Of a DNA stretch of 64,000 nucleotides, positions 24,860 through 38,676 are shown one piece after another. Under the pieces are notes generated by a model. The model did no database searches and had not been told where the DNA came from. It worked only from the letters and a program-made list of their open reading frames with translations. The stretch covers positions 1,984,001 through 2,048,000 of the forward strand of contig NW_025408677.1 in NCBI RefSeq assembly GCF_020360975.1. The letters are read 5' to 3'. Each line of letters opens with the position of its first letter. Within the stretch, counting starts at the first letter, position 1. The position numbers and the translations under genes were made by a program. This stretch comes from Hirsutella rhossiliensis (taxonomy: Eukaryota; Ascomycota; Sordariomycetes; Hypocreales; Ophiocordycipitaceae).

Positions 24860-26200
24860 GATGCGATACTAGCCTAGGCGCCGAGCGACCCTATAGAAAA
24901 AGCAGTATACGACGAACTCGCGGGCTTTATCCTAAGCGCATAGTTCGGTAGGGTATAGGCAGTAGTCGAACGGCTCTCTAGGGCAAAGAGCCGCGCCGGT
25001 AGCGCGTCGTCGGCGGTGCTCCGCGCGGACGAGAGCTTTAAGATAATAATCCGGGATATAATTAAGGAGGCAGTTAAGGAAGAACTCCGCCTAGGCATCG
25101 CTTCGGGCCCTAGGGGCCCTAAGTAAACCTAGGCCGCGGTTATAGCCGAGACTAAGGGACCGACCCGATATAAAGCTACGGTAAAATAGGTCCTACCGCG
25201 CTATAAACGCGAGATTATCGTGGTCCCTACTAGGGCACCGCCCGAAATCCTAAGCCGCGAACCGAAGGATATAGTAAAGGCGGTAAATACGGCCCTAAAA
25301 GCTATAAGCGCTATAACGGCGAGGCGCCTCTAAAGCAGAGATATCGCGGTTATATTTAATACCGCGGCGAGAGCCTATTAGAGGGACTAAGGCTAGGTTA
25401 AGGCCGTGTTCGGACCGGAGGCTACGATCTCCCGCCGCGCGTATACGGTAGTTATAAAGAACGTCCCCTCGGTAGTAGCGACGGTAGATAGGGAGCGATT
25501 ACTCTATAAGATTATAGAGGCGAATAAAGTTAAGGTCCTCTAGGCCTAGGCGCTACGCCCCCGATCTAAGATATCGACGGCGACGACTATACTTATTAGG
25601 GTCGGTAGCCTAGAGGAGGCTAATAGGCTCTATAACCTAGGCCTAGTCCTTAAAGTATAGATCTTCTAATACGAACCCTATAATAAGTCGGTCTAACTAT
25701 AGAGGTACTATAACTACTATAGATATAGCTATATCGCTAGGCGATATATATTAATATAACTCTATAGCTAATATAAGAGTATAGTATACGATAGAGGCGA
25801 AGATAAATATAGGGCTAAGAAGGGCGAAATCCCCTATAACTATATCTTATACTAAGGAGACTACCTATTATAGACCTAGACCTACCCTATAGCGAATAAA
25901 GCCTAGGAAAAGGCAAGGGAAAACTACCCACGATAACCTTAATAGTTCGCGAATACCTAGATATATACCGAGCAATAGGTGCTCCCTACCGTTAAAACTT
26001 AGGGCATTCCTAAATCGACCGTAGTCTAGAAGCGGGGACTAGGTAGACCGCGCTAGGATAAGAGGTCGAGCTTAAGATACCCGCCGGCTAGTAGGGCTAG
26101 GGAGGCCGAACTAAGTACGAACGATATTTATAGGTACGGTAGATAAAGAAGCGCTAAGAGATAGAGCGCCTCCCTCCTTATATAGATGACCCCTTTTACC
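24860..26200 (+). pseudogene. LINE A ORF1 (gag-like, zinc knuckle)
   Basis: The frame starts near RRPSDPIEKAVYDELAGF (about 24876), continues with KIIIRDIIKEAVKEELRLGIA (about 25039) and a long alpha-helical region, and carries a CCHC knuckle at about 25711-25755. There the pattern C-Y-N-C-Y-R-Y-G-H-I-A-R-R-C appears when RIP-altered TAC/TAT/AGC codons are read back. It would coat element RNA. Stops are RIP-type. The exact ORF1 end and its relation to ORF2 are unclear. Confidence 0.75.
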
Positions 26201-26209
26201 TTAACCCTA

Positions 26210-29200
26210 CCTATATATAACTAAAAGTACTATTCTAGAATATATAGAAGAGATATAAGCTAGCTTAGTTAGCGCTTTACTACTAGGCCGGCTTTAACCT
26301 AATAGTACTATAAGAAGTAGAAGCTATACCGGGAGGCGGCCTAGAGCGGCGCCCTATAGCCTAGTCTATAGGGAGGGGAGGTGCGCGCTATATATATATA
26401 AAAGGCTTAGGCCGGGGACTTAGTCGCCCCGGTCTAGACTAGACTAAAGCGAGGTGATTTTTAGGGATAGTACTAGACTACGGGCGATTTACTTACTACT
26501 AGGGGCCGCGAGGGTAAGAGCGCTACGCGACCTAAGCGTAATCGAACTAAAGCACCCTATAGTAATAGTAAGGGACTTTAATATTTATTACCCGCTCTAA
26601 GATAGATATAATAGAACCTTAGATAGCGCGATATAACTTATATAAGAGGCGATAAGGCTATAACTCGAACTCGCTACCCTAAGAGGGGAGTATATAAGAT
26701 TCTTCTACGGCTAAAAGGATAGTACTATCGACCTAGCTTAAGTAACGCTAGAGACCGGAATATAGTATACCGGGCCCGACCTAGACCTAACTAGGTTAGA
26801 CTATATCCCCTAAACTATTATACTATAGGTCGATACCTAAGCCTAGGCACCTAAACCGGCCCTAAGGTAGAAAGAAGCGGAAGTAAAGCTAGTTAAAGCT
26901 AAGACTATATCCCGGCTAAGACTATACTAGCTAATGCTCTAGATACTTAAGGATATTAATAAGGACCTAGACTATATCTTCGCTACTCTAGCGTAGATCG
27001 CGATAGCTATAGTTCTACGCTAGGGGCGAGCATTACCTAAGGGCAACGTATAGTTTACCCCGGAGGTAGGGAGGGCGATAAGGGAGGCTAAGAAGGCGAG
27101 GAGGAAGTATAAGCGGGAAAAGAACGAGGCGAACTAAGAAGACCTATATAAGGCGTCTATAGCTTAGAAGCGGACCGTCTACGAGGCGAAGAGGGCCTAC
27201 TAGCGTAAGTTCCTAGAGGAATTTAGCGCTAATAATACTAAGCTCTAGAATATAGAGAGGTAGGTAAGACTCTATAGTAGGCTACTACTAGAACCGACTT
27301 ATATCTTACCGCTAGTTAAGGAAGGCAAAGACTAACTAACGGAAACCTTTAAAAAGAAGGCCTAGCTACTAGCCGCTAAGTTCTTTTTATTAGAGGCCGG
27401 TATAACCTAAGGGCTACCCTAGCCTACGGCTAAGGCGACCCTTATAGTTAACTAATAGATCCGGCTAGCCGACGTCGTAGGGGCGCTAAGTAAGATAGTA
27501 AGCTAGAAAGCGGCGGGTCTAAACGGCGTCCCTTTAAGGTTTATTAAGAAGTATAGCCTAGCCTTAGTCTAGCGACTAGCTATAATCTTTAACGCCTATA
27601 CCTAACTCTTATATTTCCTAGGTTAGTTCTATAGCGCGAATATAGTAGTTATTTAGAAGCTAGGTAAGAGGCCGGACGCTTACCGTATAGTAAGGGGTTA
27701 GAGACTAATCTCCCTCCTACTTATAGTAGGAAAAGTACTTAAGTAGATACTAGCTTAGAGGATCGCGGGAATAGTAGAGGCGAACGGTATCCTACTAAAC
27801 GGATAAATAAGGAATAAGAGGGAACGCTCTATAGAGGCGGCGATCTTATTAGTAATAGAACTAATACGCGCGATATAGGCCTAGAGGGGCATCGTATTAT
27901 TCCTATAGCTAGATATTAAGGGCGCATTTAATATAGTTAACTATAATAAGCTTATAAGGGAACTAGAGCTTAGGGGATACCCTAGGTAGCTTATAAGCTT
28001 AATATAAAGCTTCGTAAGCGATAGGAGATCGACCCTTAACTTTAATAAGAGGACCTTAGAGCTAACTTAAGTACTAATAGGAGTCCCCTAGAGCTCCCCC
28101 CTATCCCCGATCCTATTTCTATACTATATAACCCCCCTATATAAAAGGCTTAGTACGATATATAGTATTTATACCGTCGGCTTCGCCGATAATATAAATA
28201 TAGTTAGTATCGGACCCGATAAGGCTACTACGGTAGTACGCTTAAAGGAAGCCTAGAAGGTATACGCGGAATAGGCGACTAAGTTCGCGGTTACTTTCGA
28301 ACTATCGAAGAGCGAATTAATATACTTTATATAAAGGAGATAAGCGATAACGACGCCGGTATGCCTTAGGGCTAACGTAGTAACCCCGGTCTAAGAGGCC
28401 CGCCTACTAGGGGTTTAGGTATACTAGAAACTACGCTAGAAGGTATACCTAAAATAACTCCGAGCGAAGTTAAAGCGCTAGACTATAGCCCTAACCGGGC
28501 TCGCGGCGTCTACGTAGGGCTATACCCTACTACGCGCTAAGGAAGTCTATAGTAAGGTAATCCGGTCCCTAATCTCCTACGCTATAGTTATATTCTATAA
28601 GATAACGCCCGCGGGGGGGAAACTACGCGGAATCGCGCGGGACCTTACCTAGGACTAGTTAGCCTACCTCTAGGTAGTAACGGGTGCCTACCGCGCGACC
28701 CTAGCCTACTAAGTCGAAGCGGAGGCGTAGGTACCCTTAATCGACCTCTACCTAAACTAAAGAATAACGGATACCCTTTAAAGGCTAGAAGACTTAGGGC
28801 TCTTAGGCTAAATCTAACGCGCGTCTAACGCGGTCGTGGGTATACTTAAAAGGAGGCGACGCTAAAAAGAGGGCAGACCCCCGGCGGCACTACCTCCGGG
28901 TAGACCCCCCCTTATAGAGGAGATAAGGGGGGTCTAGAGCTAGATAAGAACGGACGACCTCCTAGATAAAGCTAAGTCGCTTAAAAGGCTAAACGAGGAA
29001 TAGGCCGCCTAATAGAACGCTAAGGAAGACGCGATCTAATAATACTAGACTACCCTCTACCCCGCCGACTTCCCGCCTTAGTTCGATAAAGCAATAACGC
29101 TAGACCGTTACGAGGGCCTCCCTAAGTATATTAATATAGTAATTACTTAGATATATATAGGAAAGATTAGGCTTTATAACTTCCTCTTTAACCGATAGGT

Positions 29201-29480
29201 CCCTAGCGTAGTTTCGCTAATATATACCTATAGATAAAGATAGGATACTATCTACTATACGATAATCGACTATTTACTAACGGTAGAGGTAAAGGAGTCC
29301 CTCTTAATATAGGCCCGGGATATAGGTAATATAAGAGCGGGCCTTTAAGGGAAAAGGACTATAGCGCCGCTAGCGCAATAGTTCCTCCGCTTAGGTAGGC
29401 TCCGCTAGTTTAACCTAGCTTAGAGGCTATATATAGATATACCGGATAATAGAACCGGGGTCGCGCTAAGGATAGAGCGG
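26210..29480 (+). pseudogene. LINE A ORF2: endonuclease, RT, C-terminal Cys/His
   Basis: Apurinic-type endonuclease is near 26560-26840, with DFNIYYP at 26572-26592 (HH in the ancestor). The reverse transcriptase spans about 27480-28500, with LNGVPLRFIKKY near 27517, LDIKGAFNIVNYNKLIRE near 27910, the GVPQ-SPLSPILF block near 28080 and GFADN at 28180-28194, where copy B keeps FADD. The C-terminal region near 29130-29260 (GKIRLYNFLFNR-VPSVVS, then a Cys/His cluster) resembles the end of Tad-clade ORF2 proteins. The frame ends ...RIERP near 29480. RIP stops and altered catalytic residues make it dead. Confidence 0.87.
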
Positions 29481-30128
29481 CCCTAACTAAGACTACCCTA
29501 GCTAACTACCTCCCTTACTAGGGCGACCTAGAAAGGGAGAGGACTTACGATTATAGGACTATAGCTTCGACCGAACTAGACCTAGATTAAGCGTAAACCT
29601 CGCCGATTAAACTATAGACCGAATAGAACTAATATAACCTAACCGAACCGACCTTAATAGCTATAGAATAAGACCTATTACTAAAAGACCGTAACTAAAT
29701 AAGACCTAACCTAGAACCGAACTAAGATAGAGCTAATAACTAGCCCCCCTTAAACTATAACCCTAGCCTAGCTCGTTAGTAGTAACGTTTACCTTATTAT
29801 CGCGGCGGGAACGACGAGACCCCCCTAAGGTAGTACGCGGAGTATAGGAGGGAGTAACCTAAGGCTTACGAGGAGTACGGGGACTACTACCGCTACGAGA
29901 ACCTTAACGACGACCGAATAAACCCGACCCTAAACCTAAACTAGAGCTAGCCTAGACGGCTAGCTTACGAGATAGAGTAACGACTAAGGTCTCTACTAAG
30001 GCAAGACCTATACCGGCGGCGGTATAAAAGCGTTTGCTACGGCCTATACTATAACTATAGATCTAATCAAGGTTAAGACTAGTAATAATCTTAGCCGGGA
30101 CCGAACCGCGATAGCTATAAAGACGCTA
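29481..30128. other. LINE A segment between ORF2 and the antisense ORF
   Basis: No further domain was identified. The sequence is GC-rich and matched in LINE B at about 58080-58720. It may be 3' UTR shared by the two convergent frames. Confidence 0.4.
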
Positions 30129-31203
30129 CTAAACGAAGTCGGGAGCGTTAGTAGGATTAGTAGGCGACGTAAGATAGGGACGCTTTAGGGCGGGCTTAGC
30201 GCTAGGAGAACTACCGGGCTATAGCTCGGCGTCGGAGGGAGACGTAGTTAGCTCCCGAGCTAGCTCTACGATAGCCGTAGGCATAGACACCTTAGCCTTA
30301 GCCTTAAATAGGGCCTTAGACGCGGCTACCGCCTTACCCTTACTTTTACCCTTCCCCTTATCGATAGGGATTAGGGCTAGAACGGGCCTAATAAGACTAA
30401 TAAGATTAAAGCCGCTATCTTCTATATTAAGGCCGTCGCTAGTAATAAGATAGAAATAGTTAGCGAGATCGTTAACCGCTGTAAGAGTCTTCCGGGCAAC
30501 TAAGAGCGACTTAGGCCTAACCTAAGCTAGGGTCTTAATAGCGTCGCTAAACTTACCTAGGTGCTTCTTTAGGGACTTATATATATAGCGGGTATCGTTT
30601 ACGAAATAGGTAAAGGCCGACGTAAGCGTCTCTATATTCTTAGCGACCGTAGCCGGATTAAGGGCAGACTCGCTTAACGCGCCCTTACCCTTAGCGGCGG
30701 GGGCCTTCCGACTAGCGTAAATATAAGTTTCTAAAGTAGTACGATAAAAGCGCTCCTATACTAAACCCTTAATAAGGGAAGGGCTATCGACCTTAGACTA
30801 TACCTAGTAGAGGGCACTAACGGCCTCCTTACCTTTAGAGGTAATCTAAAACTTAGATTAGTACTAAACTTAGATAGCACTATAGCGGGAAGGGGTTACT
30901 TACTCGGTAATAAGACTAGTTAGAGTCGGCGTAAGCGATATACGCTTTAGCCTTTACGGCTATTAAAGTTAGTAAAAATACTAAAGGTAGGACCGACCTA
31001 GGATAAAGCTAGGATTAATATATATAAAACTAGTTTTAATAGCCGGCGAAGGACTTATAGGTAAGCTTACTAATAAGACGCCCGATATACGTAAAATATA
31101 GGATAAAGCGCTCCGATCTTACTACTATAGCGACTTTCTTACGAGGAGGGGGTTTTAAAGGAGGCGAGCCGCTACTACCTAAGTCGGCTTTCTAGTTAGA
31201 TAT
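30129..31203 (-). pseudogene. antisense ORF in LINE A 3' third
   Basis: A minus-strand frame of about 355 codons starts at ATATCTAAC (ATG before RIP), about 750 bp inside the LINE 3' end, and runs towards ORF2. It ends DFV-stop at 30129. Readable parts: GSPPLKPPP near the start, a helical middle (LANYFY, EDSGFNL) and a basic tail (KGKGKSKGKAVAASKA, then LKRP, a possible nuclear signal). The same frame is kept in LINE B at 58721-59795. There is one frame change about 90 codons in, seen in both copies, which could be an intron or two overlapping ORFs. No family recognised. Confidence 0.55.
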
Positions 31204-31957
31204 TACGACGCGATAACGAGCGAACTAGATATAGTATTAAGGAGACCTAGAGTTATAGAAATAAGGCGGGCAAGGTAGTAGTTAGGCCTACGAAAGAGAT
31301 AGATAATAGAGAGATAAGAGGAGGCACGTACGGAACCGGGGGGGGAGGGCAGGTATATATAGGCGCGAGCTAGGCGCGCGTAATTAGTAACTACGAGATA
31401 GAGGGTAAATATAGGCCGCCGCGCCCCTAATCGGGAAGTCGTATAGCTAGACGGGAACCGATTTACGATTAGCGGAGCCGGCCGACCGAATTTCGATTAG
31501 CTGGCCCTACCTAGGAGCGACCTATACTAGCGCCCGGCCCGGTAACCGGATATTACCTGCCCTACTAACTAATAGACCGATAAGCTAACGTAACCGCGGC
31601 TATACGGCTACGACGCAGGAGCTAAGGTAAATAGAGGCGCCCGCGAGTTAGGCCCCCGAAGAGAGACTACTACCTATAACCCTAGGCCCGGGCTAGCGAG
31701 CCTAGGCCGCGGCCGCTCGGGATAGTAGCGGCTATAGCCCGAGAGGGCCTATGCTAAGACGCGATTTCGCGGGAGGAGCCCGCGGTAGCCGGCGTAAATT
31801 TCCTACGTACTACTACTACGACCTCGTTTAAGGTAGACCCGCACTAAAAGAGGGGAGGGTTTTCCCTTAAGCACTCTAGTTTTTCCCTCCTATTTAATAT
31901 TAAAGTTCTAGATACCTCTAGCTAGGTCCCTAGCGTAATCTTAATAATAATAATAAT
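31204..31957 (+). other. LINE A 3' end and TAA-repeat tail
   Basis: This is GC-rich sequence with no ORF, probably 3' UTR of the LINE and promoter side of the antisense frame. It ends in a (TAA)n tail at 31941-31957, as in LINE B at 60534-60550. Confidence 0.6.
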
Positions 31958-31970
31958 AATTACTTTAAGT

Positions 31971-34900
31971 CTTTCTTATATTAGCTACTTTCCTTTTTAT
32001 ATACTTAAGAATTTTCCTATTAAGTATTTTAGGTAGGGTCTAAGCTATATCTTATCTTTAGCGGTATTTTATTTAGTTTTTTTTTTAGTTAAGGTCCCCT
32101 TTTAGTATTAAGCCGTTTAATAAAGTATTATTAATATAGTTAATCTTATTTACTTTTCTTTTAAAGAGAGTATTAACTCTTAGATTATATAATCTAATAG
32201 GTCGTTTCTTCTTTATCTTAACTTTAACCTTTTAGATCTTTTTAAACTTCTTTCTAGCTTTAATAATATTTTTCTTAAATTCTCTTATAGCCTTTATAAC
32301 TATAACTTTAATAATCTCTTTTACTATTTTAGATCTAATAGCTAGAATTACCTTATCTCCTTTATCTATAATTAATTACTATTATACTAATACTATTAAG
32401 GGCTCGTTTATATTAATATAGGCTAAGTTAAGGACTTAGTTAGCGCCCCCTTTATAACTAAGGATCTTACCTCTTAGTAAGAGAATCTTAGCTATTAAGG
32501 TATCTATAAGGGGTTCTCTTTATAATTATTAGGTAGCTCCTAGGTTATCTTCTTTAACTTTTATTACTAAAGCTTAATTCTTTTTTCTTAGGAGCTAGGT
32601 AGCTATTTTTAGTATAGTCTCTTTAAGCTTTAGTTTTTTATATATATCTTTATTAACTATTAAGGTTATAGTTTAAAAGGATTTTACTATATCGACCTTA
32701 TTTAAAAGCTTTTATTTAATAGCTCTTACTACTAGCGTAACTACTTAAATAGTACCGATCTAATATTTAACCTATATATTGCTATTTCTTAAGGAATAAT
32801 TAAATAATATATATATAGCTTTAATAAATAGTATACTTAAGATAAAGGGGACTAAGACTTTATCTAGTATAATATAAAGATAGATTAGTATCTAAGCTAT
32901 ACCTAGATAAAGATTAGTCTTTACCTCCCTAACTATATTTATAAGGGACTTAGTATACGCTATTATTAATACTCTTATTAATAGGATTTTAAGCCTATAT
33001 ACGTTTATATATCTTTTAATAATAAGGTTTCCTTTAAACTTAATATCGATTAAAGCGCTTAGAACTTTAGCTTTTTAGCTACTAAGCTATACTTAAATAT
33101 AAGGTAGGTCTTATATATACTTAAGCGAGCGAAAAGGTATAAGAACTATATTTATATATATTATAGGAATCGCTATAAGGTCCTTTAAAGTTATCTCTTA
33201 GTATCTTATTAAGAGTACTACTTCTTATATAATAAATTTATCTTTCTTTAATTTTATTACTTTTAAAGTTTATTAATTAAATAGTCCTTAGGCTAGTTAT
33301 ATTATACTAATTATATTAGTTATAAACCTAACTTCCTTTAATACTTATTAGACTTTAAAGTACTTATAATCTAATTTTTTATAAGTAAGGTAAGTAAGCT
33401 TAATTAGTTCGACTTAGTATTCTTTATCTTATTCTTTAACTTATATTAAAGCTACCGCGAGCTTTCTTTATAAATATTTAAGGAGGAGTAAACTACTTTT
33501 TATATTATTTTTAGCTACTTTTATAATTATTATTATAGCTTTATAAGGTATTATATTACTTTTTACTTTCTTTAAGGTCTAGAATTTAGTCTTTTCTATA
33601 CCTTAAGCTATATCTATATATCTTATACTAAGTCTCTTACTTAATTAAGGAATAAAGTTAATTAAGTAATTTAAAAGGATTAAGATTCTTTTATATATAA
33701 TTTCTCTAATAATTTTATCTATAAGTTTATTAAACTTCTTATTTAGATCTACTTTATATCTATAGTATATAAGGATAATCTTTAAGCTAGTTTTTACTAT
33801 TCTTATTATCTTAATTTCCTTTATATCCTCTTTAACTCTTTATCTTTTCCCCTTATAAGTATTAATCCCTATTATAGTTATATAGATTATTTAATTATAT
33901 ATATCGCTTTATTATATATTATTTATAATTATAATAACTAATATCTTTCTTACTTCTTTTCTTATATCGCTTACTTTTAAATTCCTTAGCTTCTACTTAT
34001 ATAAGCTTTTATATCTCTAAAACTAGTTTAAGAAACTAGATTCTCTTTTACTAATAGCTTAATTTAAGTAAGATAGTATAACTATAGCTTTAACTTATTT
34101 TATAAGTAGTAATATAAAGGAGTCTAGCTATATATTTACTTAGTATATAATAAGCCTTTAAATATATATACTTATTTAAGAAAACCTATTAATAAGTACT
34201 AAGGGAATTACGCTTTTATTATTTTTTCTTTTAAGGTAAAGAGTCCTATTTACTACTTTATATATTATAAATCCGATCTTATAGTCCTAAGAGTATACCT
34301 TATACTTATTAAGGTAATATCTTTCTTTACTATAATAAAAGTATCTCTTAAGCTAGTTAAAAGTATTAACTTAAAACTATATATATTAATTAAATAGGTA
34401 GTAAAATATAATAGTATTTACGCTACCTTTTTATTTATAACTTAAAAAGTAGCCTTTACTACTAATATATTTCTATTCCCTATTAAGCTAGTTAAATATC
34501 TACTCTTACTAATAAGTAAGGTTAATCTTTATATCTTTAAAGGCATTTATTAAGTCTAAGATCTCCTTTATAAGCTATTTAGGTTTCTTATTTATTTTCT
34601 TTAACTCTTTAAGAAGGTTTTCTTTGCCTTTATTAGATCTAGCTTCTTTTATTACTTTATTAATTTCCCTAAAAAGCTAGTCTTTCTTTAGGTTCTTAAG
34701 CTTTTAATTATAAACTTTAAATACTATATCTTATTGCTTAACGTCCTAGTAAGGTACTAAGTAGTTATTAATTATATAAATAAGGCTTTTATATAAGAGT
34801 TTTAAGATAACTTTAAATATCTTCCTATTTCTCTTTATAATATTAATAATAAGCTCCTTTAGTATTATATAGTAAATAAAGTATAACTAAACTATAGATT

Positions 34901-36024
34901 CTTTTTAGCTATTAAGTTATACCTTACGTTATAGGTATAAGTAGAGACTAAGCTATTTTATAACTTCTATAATAGTCTTAGGCTTTTTAGTATTATAATA
35001 GTCTAAGTAGTTATTAGTAGTTTTTAGTTATTTAATATTATATATATAGTAGTATTAAAGGAGTCTCTTTTTTACTTCTTTTTAGGTAAGTCTATCTATA
35101 AGAATTTTAATAGTAAGGGCTTATATAAAGGAGATATAGTCTCTAAGCTAGTCTATTTTATCCTTATTATAAATATAGTTAATATATATCTCTTATTTAA
35201 ACTTCTTAAGGAATTTAGTTATATTTTTACCGTTAAATTTACTAATAAGTAAGAGTTATAGTTTATAGAGTCTTCTTATAAGGTTATCTTAGCTTTTAGT
35301 AAGTATATCTCTAAGTTTATTAGTAATCTTATTAATATCTACCTTAATTTTCTTTATATTACTAGTAGTAGGATTAAATAATCCCTTTTAATAGCTAGCG
35401 TTTCTAGATATATTATACTTATAGATTATAAGGTTACGAAATTTAAAGTTAGAGTTTTTAGAGTTAAAGGATATCTTATTATAACTATCTTATTACTTAC
35501 TTTCTTATTTATTAGTAAGAGGTAAGCGTTTTCTATAAGCTACTATATAAAAGAGAGCTAAGGTTAAGGTTATTAAGGTATCCCTTATTAGTACTTATAT
35601 TAGTATTATTAGTATATATATAAGTAAGAGGTCTTAGTAAGGTTCTAAAATAGTTTAGATTATACTATTATTATTATTTATATCTTTTAAAGTATTATAT
35701 AAAGATTATAGTTTCTTAACTAAGTCGCTAGTATTAAGGGTTATAGGGCTAATAATAAAAGCTTAGGGTTTTTTAGTATTAGCTTATTACTTTTCCTTTA
35801 CTATTAATAAAGGTATTATTTAATTATTTATTTCTTAGTAAGTCTATTACTTTATTAGGTCCCTAACTTTAGTTATTAAGGTAGTTACTACTTTAATTAT
35901 TAAATCCCTAGATTTTATTTTTTCTAAATAGTACCGTTATCCTTTAAGTATTCTTAGCTTTATAGAGCTACTTATCGCTATATAAATAAAATAGAATAAC
36001 GAGTTTACGCCTTAGAGACTAGTT
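31971..36024 (-). pseudogene. gypsy X gag/protease region (RIPed)
   Basis: This is continuous with 24605 once LINE A and one TSD are removed. Minus-strand frames are Lys/Leu-rich with RIP stops. The part next to the LTR (35357-36024) has a second copy at 60979-61646. A charged gag-like start (SRDLIIKVVTTL, ARVRDLIK) is readable just inside the LTR. I could not locate a zinc knuckle or protease Asp triad, so gag/protease is assigned from position between 5' LTR and RT. Confidence 0.55.
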
Positions 36025-36400
36025 TTAATAAGGATAAAGGTATATACTTAAAGCACGCGTAGTACGTAGCTAAGGATTAGTAAAGTAATTAACTATATAA
36101 TTATCTAATTATTAGTCTTATATATAGCTTTAAGGGCCTTAGGTTATAAATATAAGTCTTAGAGATTTATTTACTTTATACCTCTTTATCTTTATTAAAG
36201 TCGCGTAACTAGCGGCTTTTACTTTTAAAGGGGAAAAATAAAAATTTAAATTAATTATAATTAAGGAAGATACTTAATTAAATAATCAAGGTCTTTATAA
36301 TACCTTTAAGTATACTTAGAAGTAAGTTAAAAGGGGAGTACTAAGGGTCTTATCCTTTTAATAGGCTAATATCTATAAGGGTACGATCTTACCTATTAAA
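36025..36400 (-). repeat. X 5' LTR
   Basis: This 376-bp LTR is homologous to 10408-10682 plus 16741-16841 and to 61647-62021. It shows the uninterrupted version of the copia-A target site (AAGGTCTTTATAATACC near 36293). Confidence 0.9.
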
Positions 36401-38676
36401 TTAGCTTTCCCTATTAAGAAGGTAGGTTTAAAGGACCCTCTTTTAATAGCTTAAGGAGATAGTCTTCTTTAGTATATATAACTTAGTTACCTAGGCCCCC
36501 TAGCTTTATATAAGCTAGGCTAATAATAGGGCGTATAAATAAGGGGCCTAAAGACTATTAAATATAAATACTATAGCTAAGGAAAGACTAAGAGACGAAT
36601 TTTTAAACGAACCCCTTTATAGCTAGACTAGCCGTATAAGGAAATTTAGGTCGACTAAACTAATATTTCTAGGGACTAAGAAAGCTTTATTAAGGTAATG
36701 TTTTTTATAGACGCTTCTTTAAGGATAGGTTTCCCTTATTTCTTATAGACCTACTTAAGTAAGTATAACTAGTTTACCCTTTAAGACTTCGTTAACTAAA
36801 TAAAATCCTACTTTAGCTATAAGGTAAAGAAGATATAGTTTAATAGAGAGCTATTTATAAAGGATATCTTAAATTAGCTTTAAAAAGGGGGCATTTTACC
36901 CCTCTTATTAGCACTAAATACCTAGGCCTAAAACGGAGGGGTAGAAAGATTAAGGGGTGCTATAATAAAAAGGGCCTATATAATAAGACTTACTATAAGG
37001 CTTCTATATAACCTTTAAAGGGAAATTATTAAGACTGCCTATTACCTTTAGAACTAGACTCTAAGGGACCCTAGGAGCCTAAGGGGCTATAGGGACCTAG
37101 AGACCCTTATTAAGACCTAAGAAATAAACTAGAAATTACCCCTTAAGCTCTTTACGAAAAAGAGGGCCTCGCTAGCTTACTTTTATACCTCTAGCTATAA
37201 AGTATATATAATAACTACTAATATATAGCTAAAAAAGAAGAAAAAAAGAAAGCTTAATCTTAGAGCCTTTATTAGTTACCTTATTAGTTATAATTCTACG
37301 AATATCTTTTAGATCTAGATTCCTCTTTTATAAAAGGTTATTTTAACTAAGGATATAATTTTCGATAAATCTAGCTTCTTTAATAGAAAGAGGGATTAAT
37401 AGCCCCTCTTACTCTTATAACGTTAGCTAATTTAAAAGATCTAAATTCCCCCTTCCTAATAGTCTTAAGAAGAGGTCTTAAATAAGGAAATAAAAGAAGA
37501 AACTAATATTAAAGTAGTTAAGGATAACGGCGACTTTAAAGGAAAAGAGGAAGCTATTAAATTAAATAATCTAGATAAAGAAGGAGACTATAAGAAAGCG
37601 GTAGAGCTAGAATACGCCTACCTTCCTACGCCTCCTCTTATAGAATAAGAAGAAGATCTAAAAGTAGCTTTTTTAGTTAGTCTTCCTATCTTAACCCCTA
37701 AGGGGGTAGGAAAAGCACCTCTCTTAAAGGAATACCTAGCTGCCTTTTTATCCCTACTTTAAGAAGTAAAGGAAGGTATAGGGCCCGATATAAAAAAAGA
37801 CTAACCTCTCCTTTATTTTAATTGTTTTTCTAACTTCTACTTAACGCTAATAAAAGATAGTTCCTATAGAGCGTTTATAGTAAGCTAGCTTTTTAAGCTA
37901 CTATTAGTAAGGAAGGTATATAAAAGAGACCTCTTAGACCTACTAGTAAACTAAAAGTAGCTAGAAAAATACCCTTTTAAAGACTAGTTTTTCTAAGCCT
38001 AGAAAGACTACCTAGCTTTATATAAAGAGATAAGGTCTTTTAAAGAGGTCCTTAAAGAAAAAGTAAGAAGAAAATAAGTCCTTAGCTATATATAGGTCCC
38101 TATCTATAAGACTAATAAATATAGCTTCCTTTAAAAGTATAAAGCCTAGCTAGTTATTTATAGGAATTAATAGGAAAAGGGGATTTACTTACTAAGGTAA
38201 CTACCTTAATAGTAATATCTTTTTAGACCCTTATAGCTATAGTAGTAGAATTTAACCTTAAGCTTAATTAAATAGATATAGTTAACGCCTTTATTAACTA
38301 CTTATTTAAGGAAGAAGAAGTTATCTATATATACCTTTTACTAGGCTTTTAAAAGCTAGGAAAGGTTCTATAGCTTAGGAAAGCTCTATATAGACTATAA
38401 AGATTACCCCTTCTTTAGTAATAGTATTTAATAGGTTCCCTTAAAGCCCTAGGCTTTAAGAAAGTCCCTTAGGAACTATATATAATATAGAAGGGTAAAA
38501 TTATAGTCTTTTTCTACGTTAATAATATTATTTAGGCCTACCTAAAAGAGGAAGAAACTATTACTAAGGAGGCTATATAAGACCTATAATAAAAGTATAA
38601 GATAACTAAGCTAAGGGAGCTAAAGTAGTTCCTAGGGATATAAATCCTTTAAAATAGGTCCTAATAGACTATTTAA
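36401..38676 (+). pseudogene. element W pol, middle part with copia RT (RIPed)
   Basis: This continues W after X. Its last 700 bp are clearly copia reverse transcriptase: EFNLKLNQIDIVNAFIN near 38250, YLLPGFQKLGKVLQLRKALY near 38330, IVFFYVNNI near 38505 (YVDD in relatives) and LKQFLGIQ near 38620. Upstream (36.4-37.9 kb) the frame is protein-like and Pro/Arg/Gln-rich, without a motif I can assign. The frame resumes at 52669 after gypsy Y. Confidence 0.75.

Larger units (their letters stand above)
24606..31957 (+). mobile_element. Tad1-like LINE A, full-length, RIPed but GC-rich
   Basis: This 7.35-kb non-LTR retrotransposon is bounded by a 13-bp TSD and ends in a TAA-repeat tail. It carries ORF1 (gag-like), ORF2 (endonuclease, RT, C-terminal Cys/His region) and a long opposite-strand frame in the last third. 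Most CpA is lost but CpG is kept, so it stands out as GC-rich against its surroundings. It is about 40 bp longer at the 5' end than LINE B (53226-60550). It is inserted in gypsy X. Confidence 0.93.
10408..36400 (-). mobile_element. Ty3/gypsy element X, complete but RIPed, with two nested insertions
   Basis: X is a minus-strand LTR element inserted in W with flanking TTAGT (10403-10407) and TTAGC (36401-36405), which differ by one RIP-type change. In its own direction the order is LTR 36400-36025, gag/protease region, LINE A insertion, RT, RNase H, integrase, an opposite-strand frame, about 3 kb unassigned, and a second LTR split by copia A. Without insertions it is about 12.6 kb, large for gypsy, which suggests extra genes or an unrecognised insertion in 16.8-19.6 kb. 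The exact LTR edge is uncertain by a few bases. Confidence 0.85.

Noticed and set aside
24874..25098. 74-codon minus-strand open frame, repeated at 53455-53679
   Set aside because: It is the shadow of LINE ORF1, which reads sensibly on the plus strand in both copies and includes helical and zinc-knuckle sequence downstream. Conservation follows from the LINE being duplicated.
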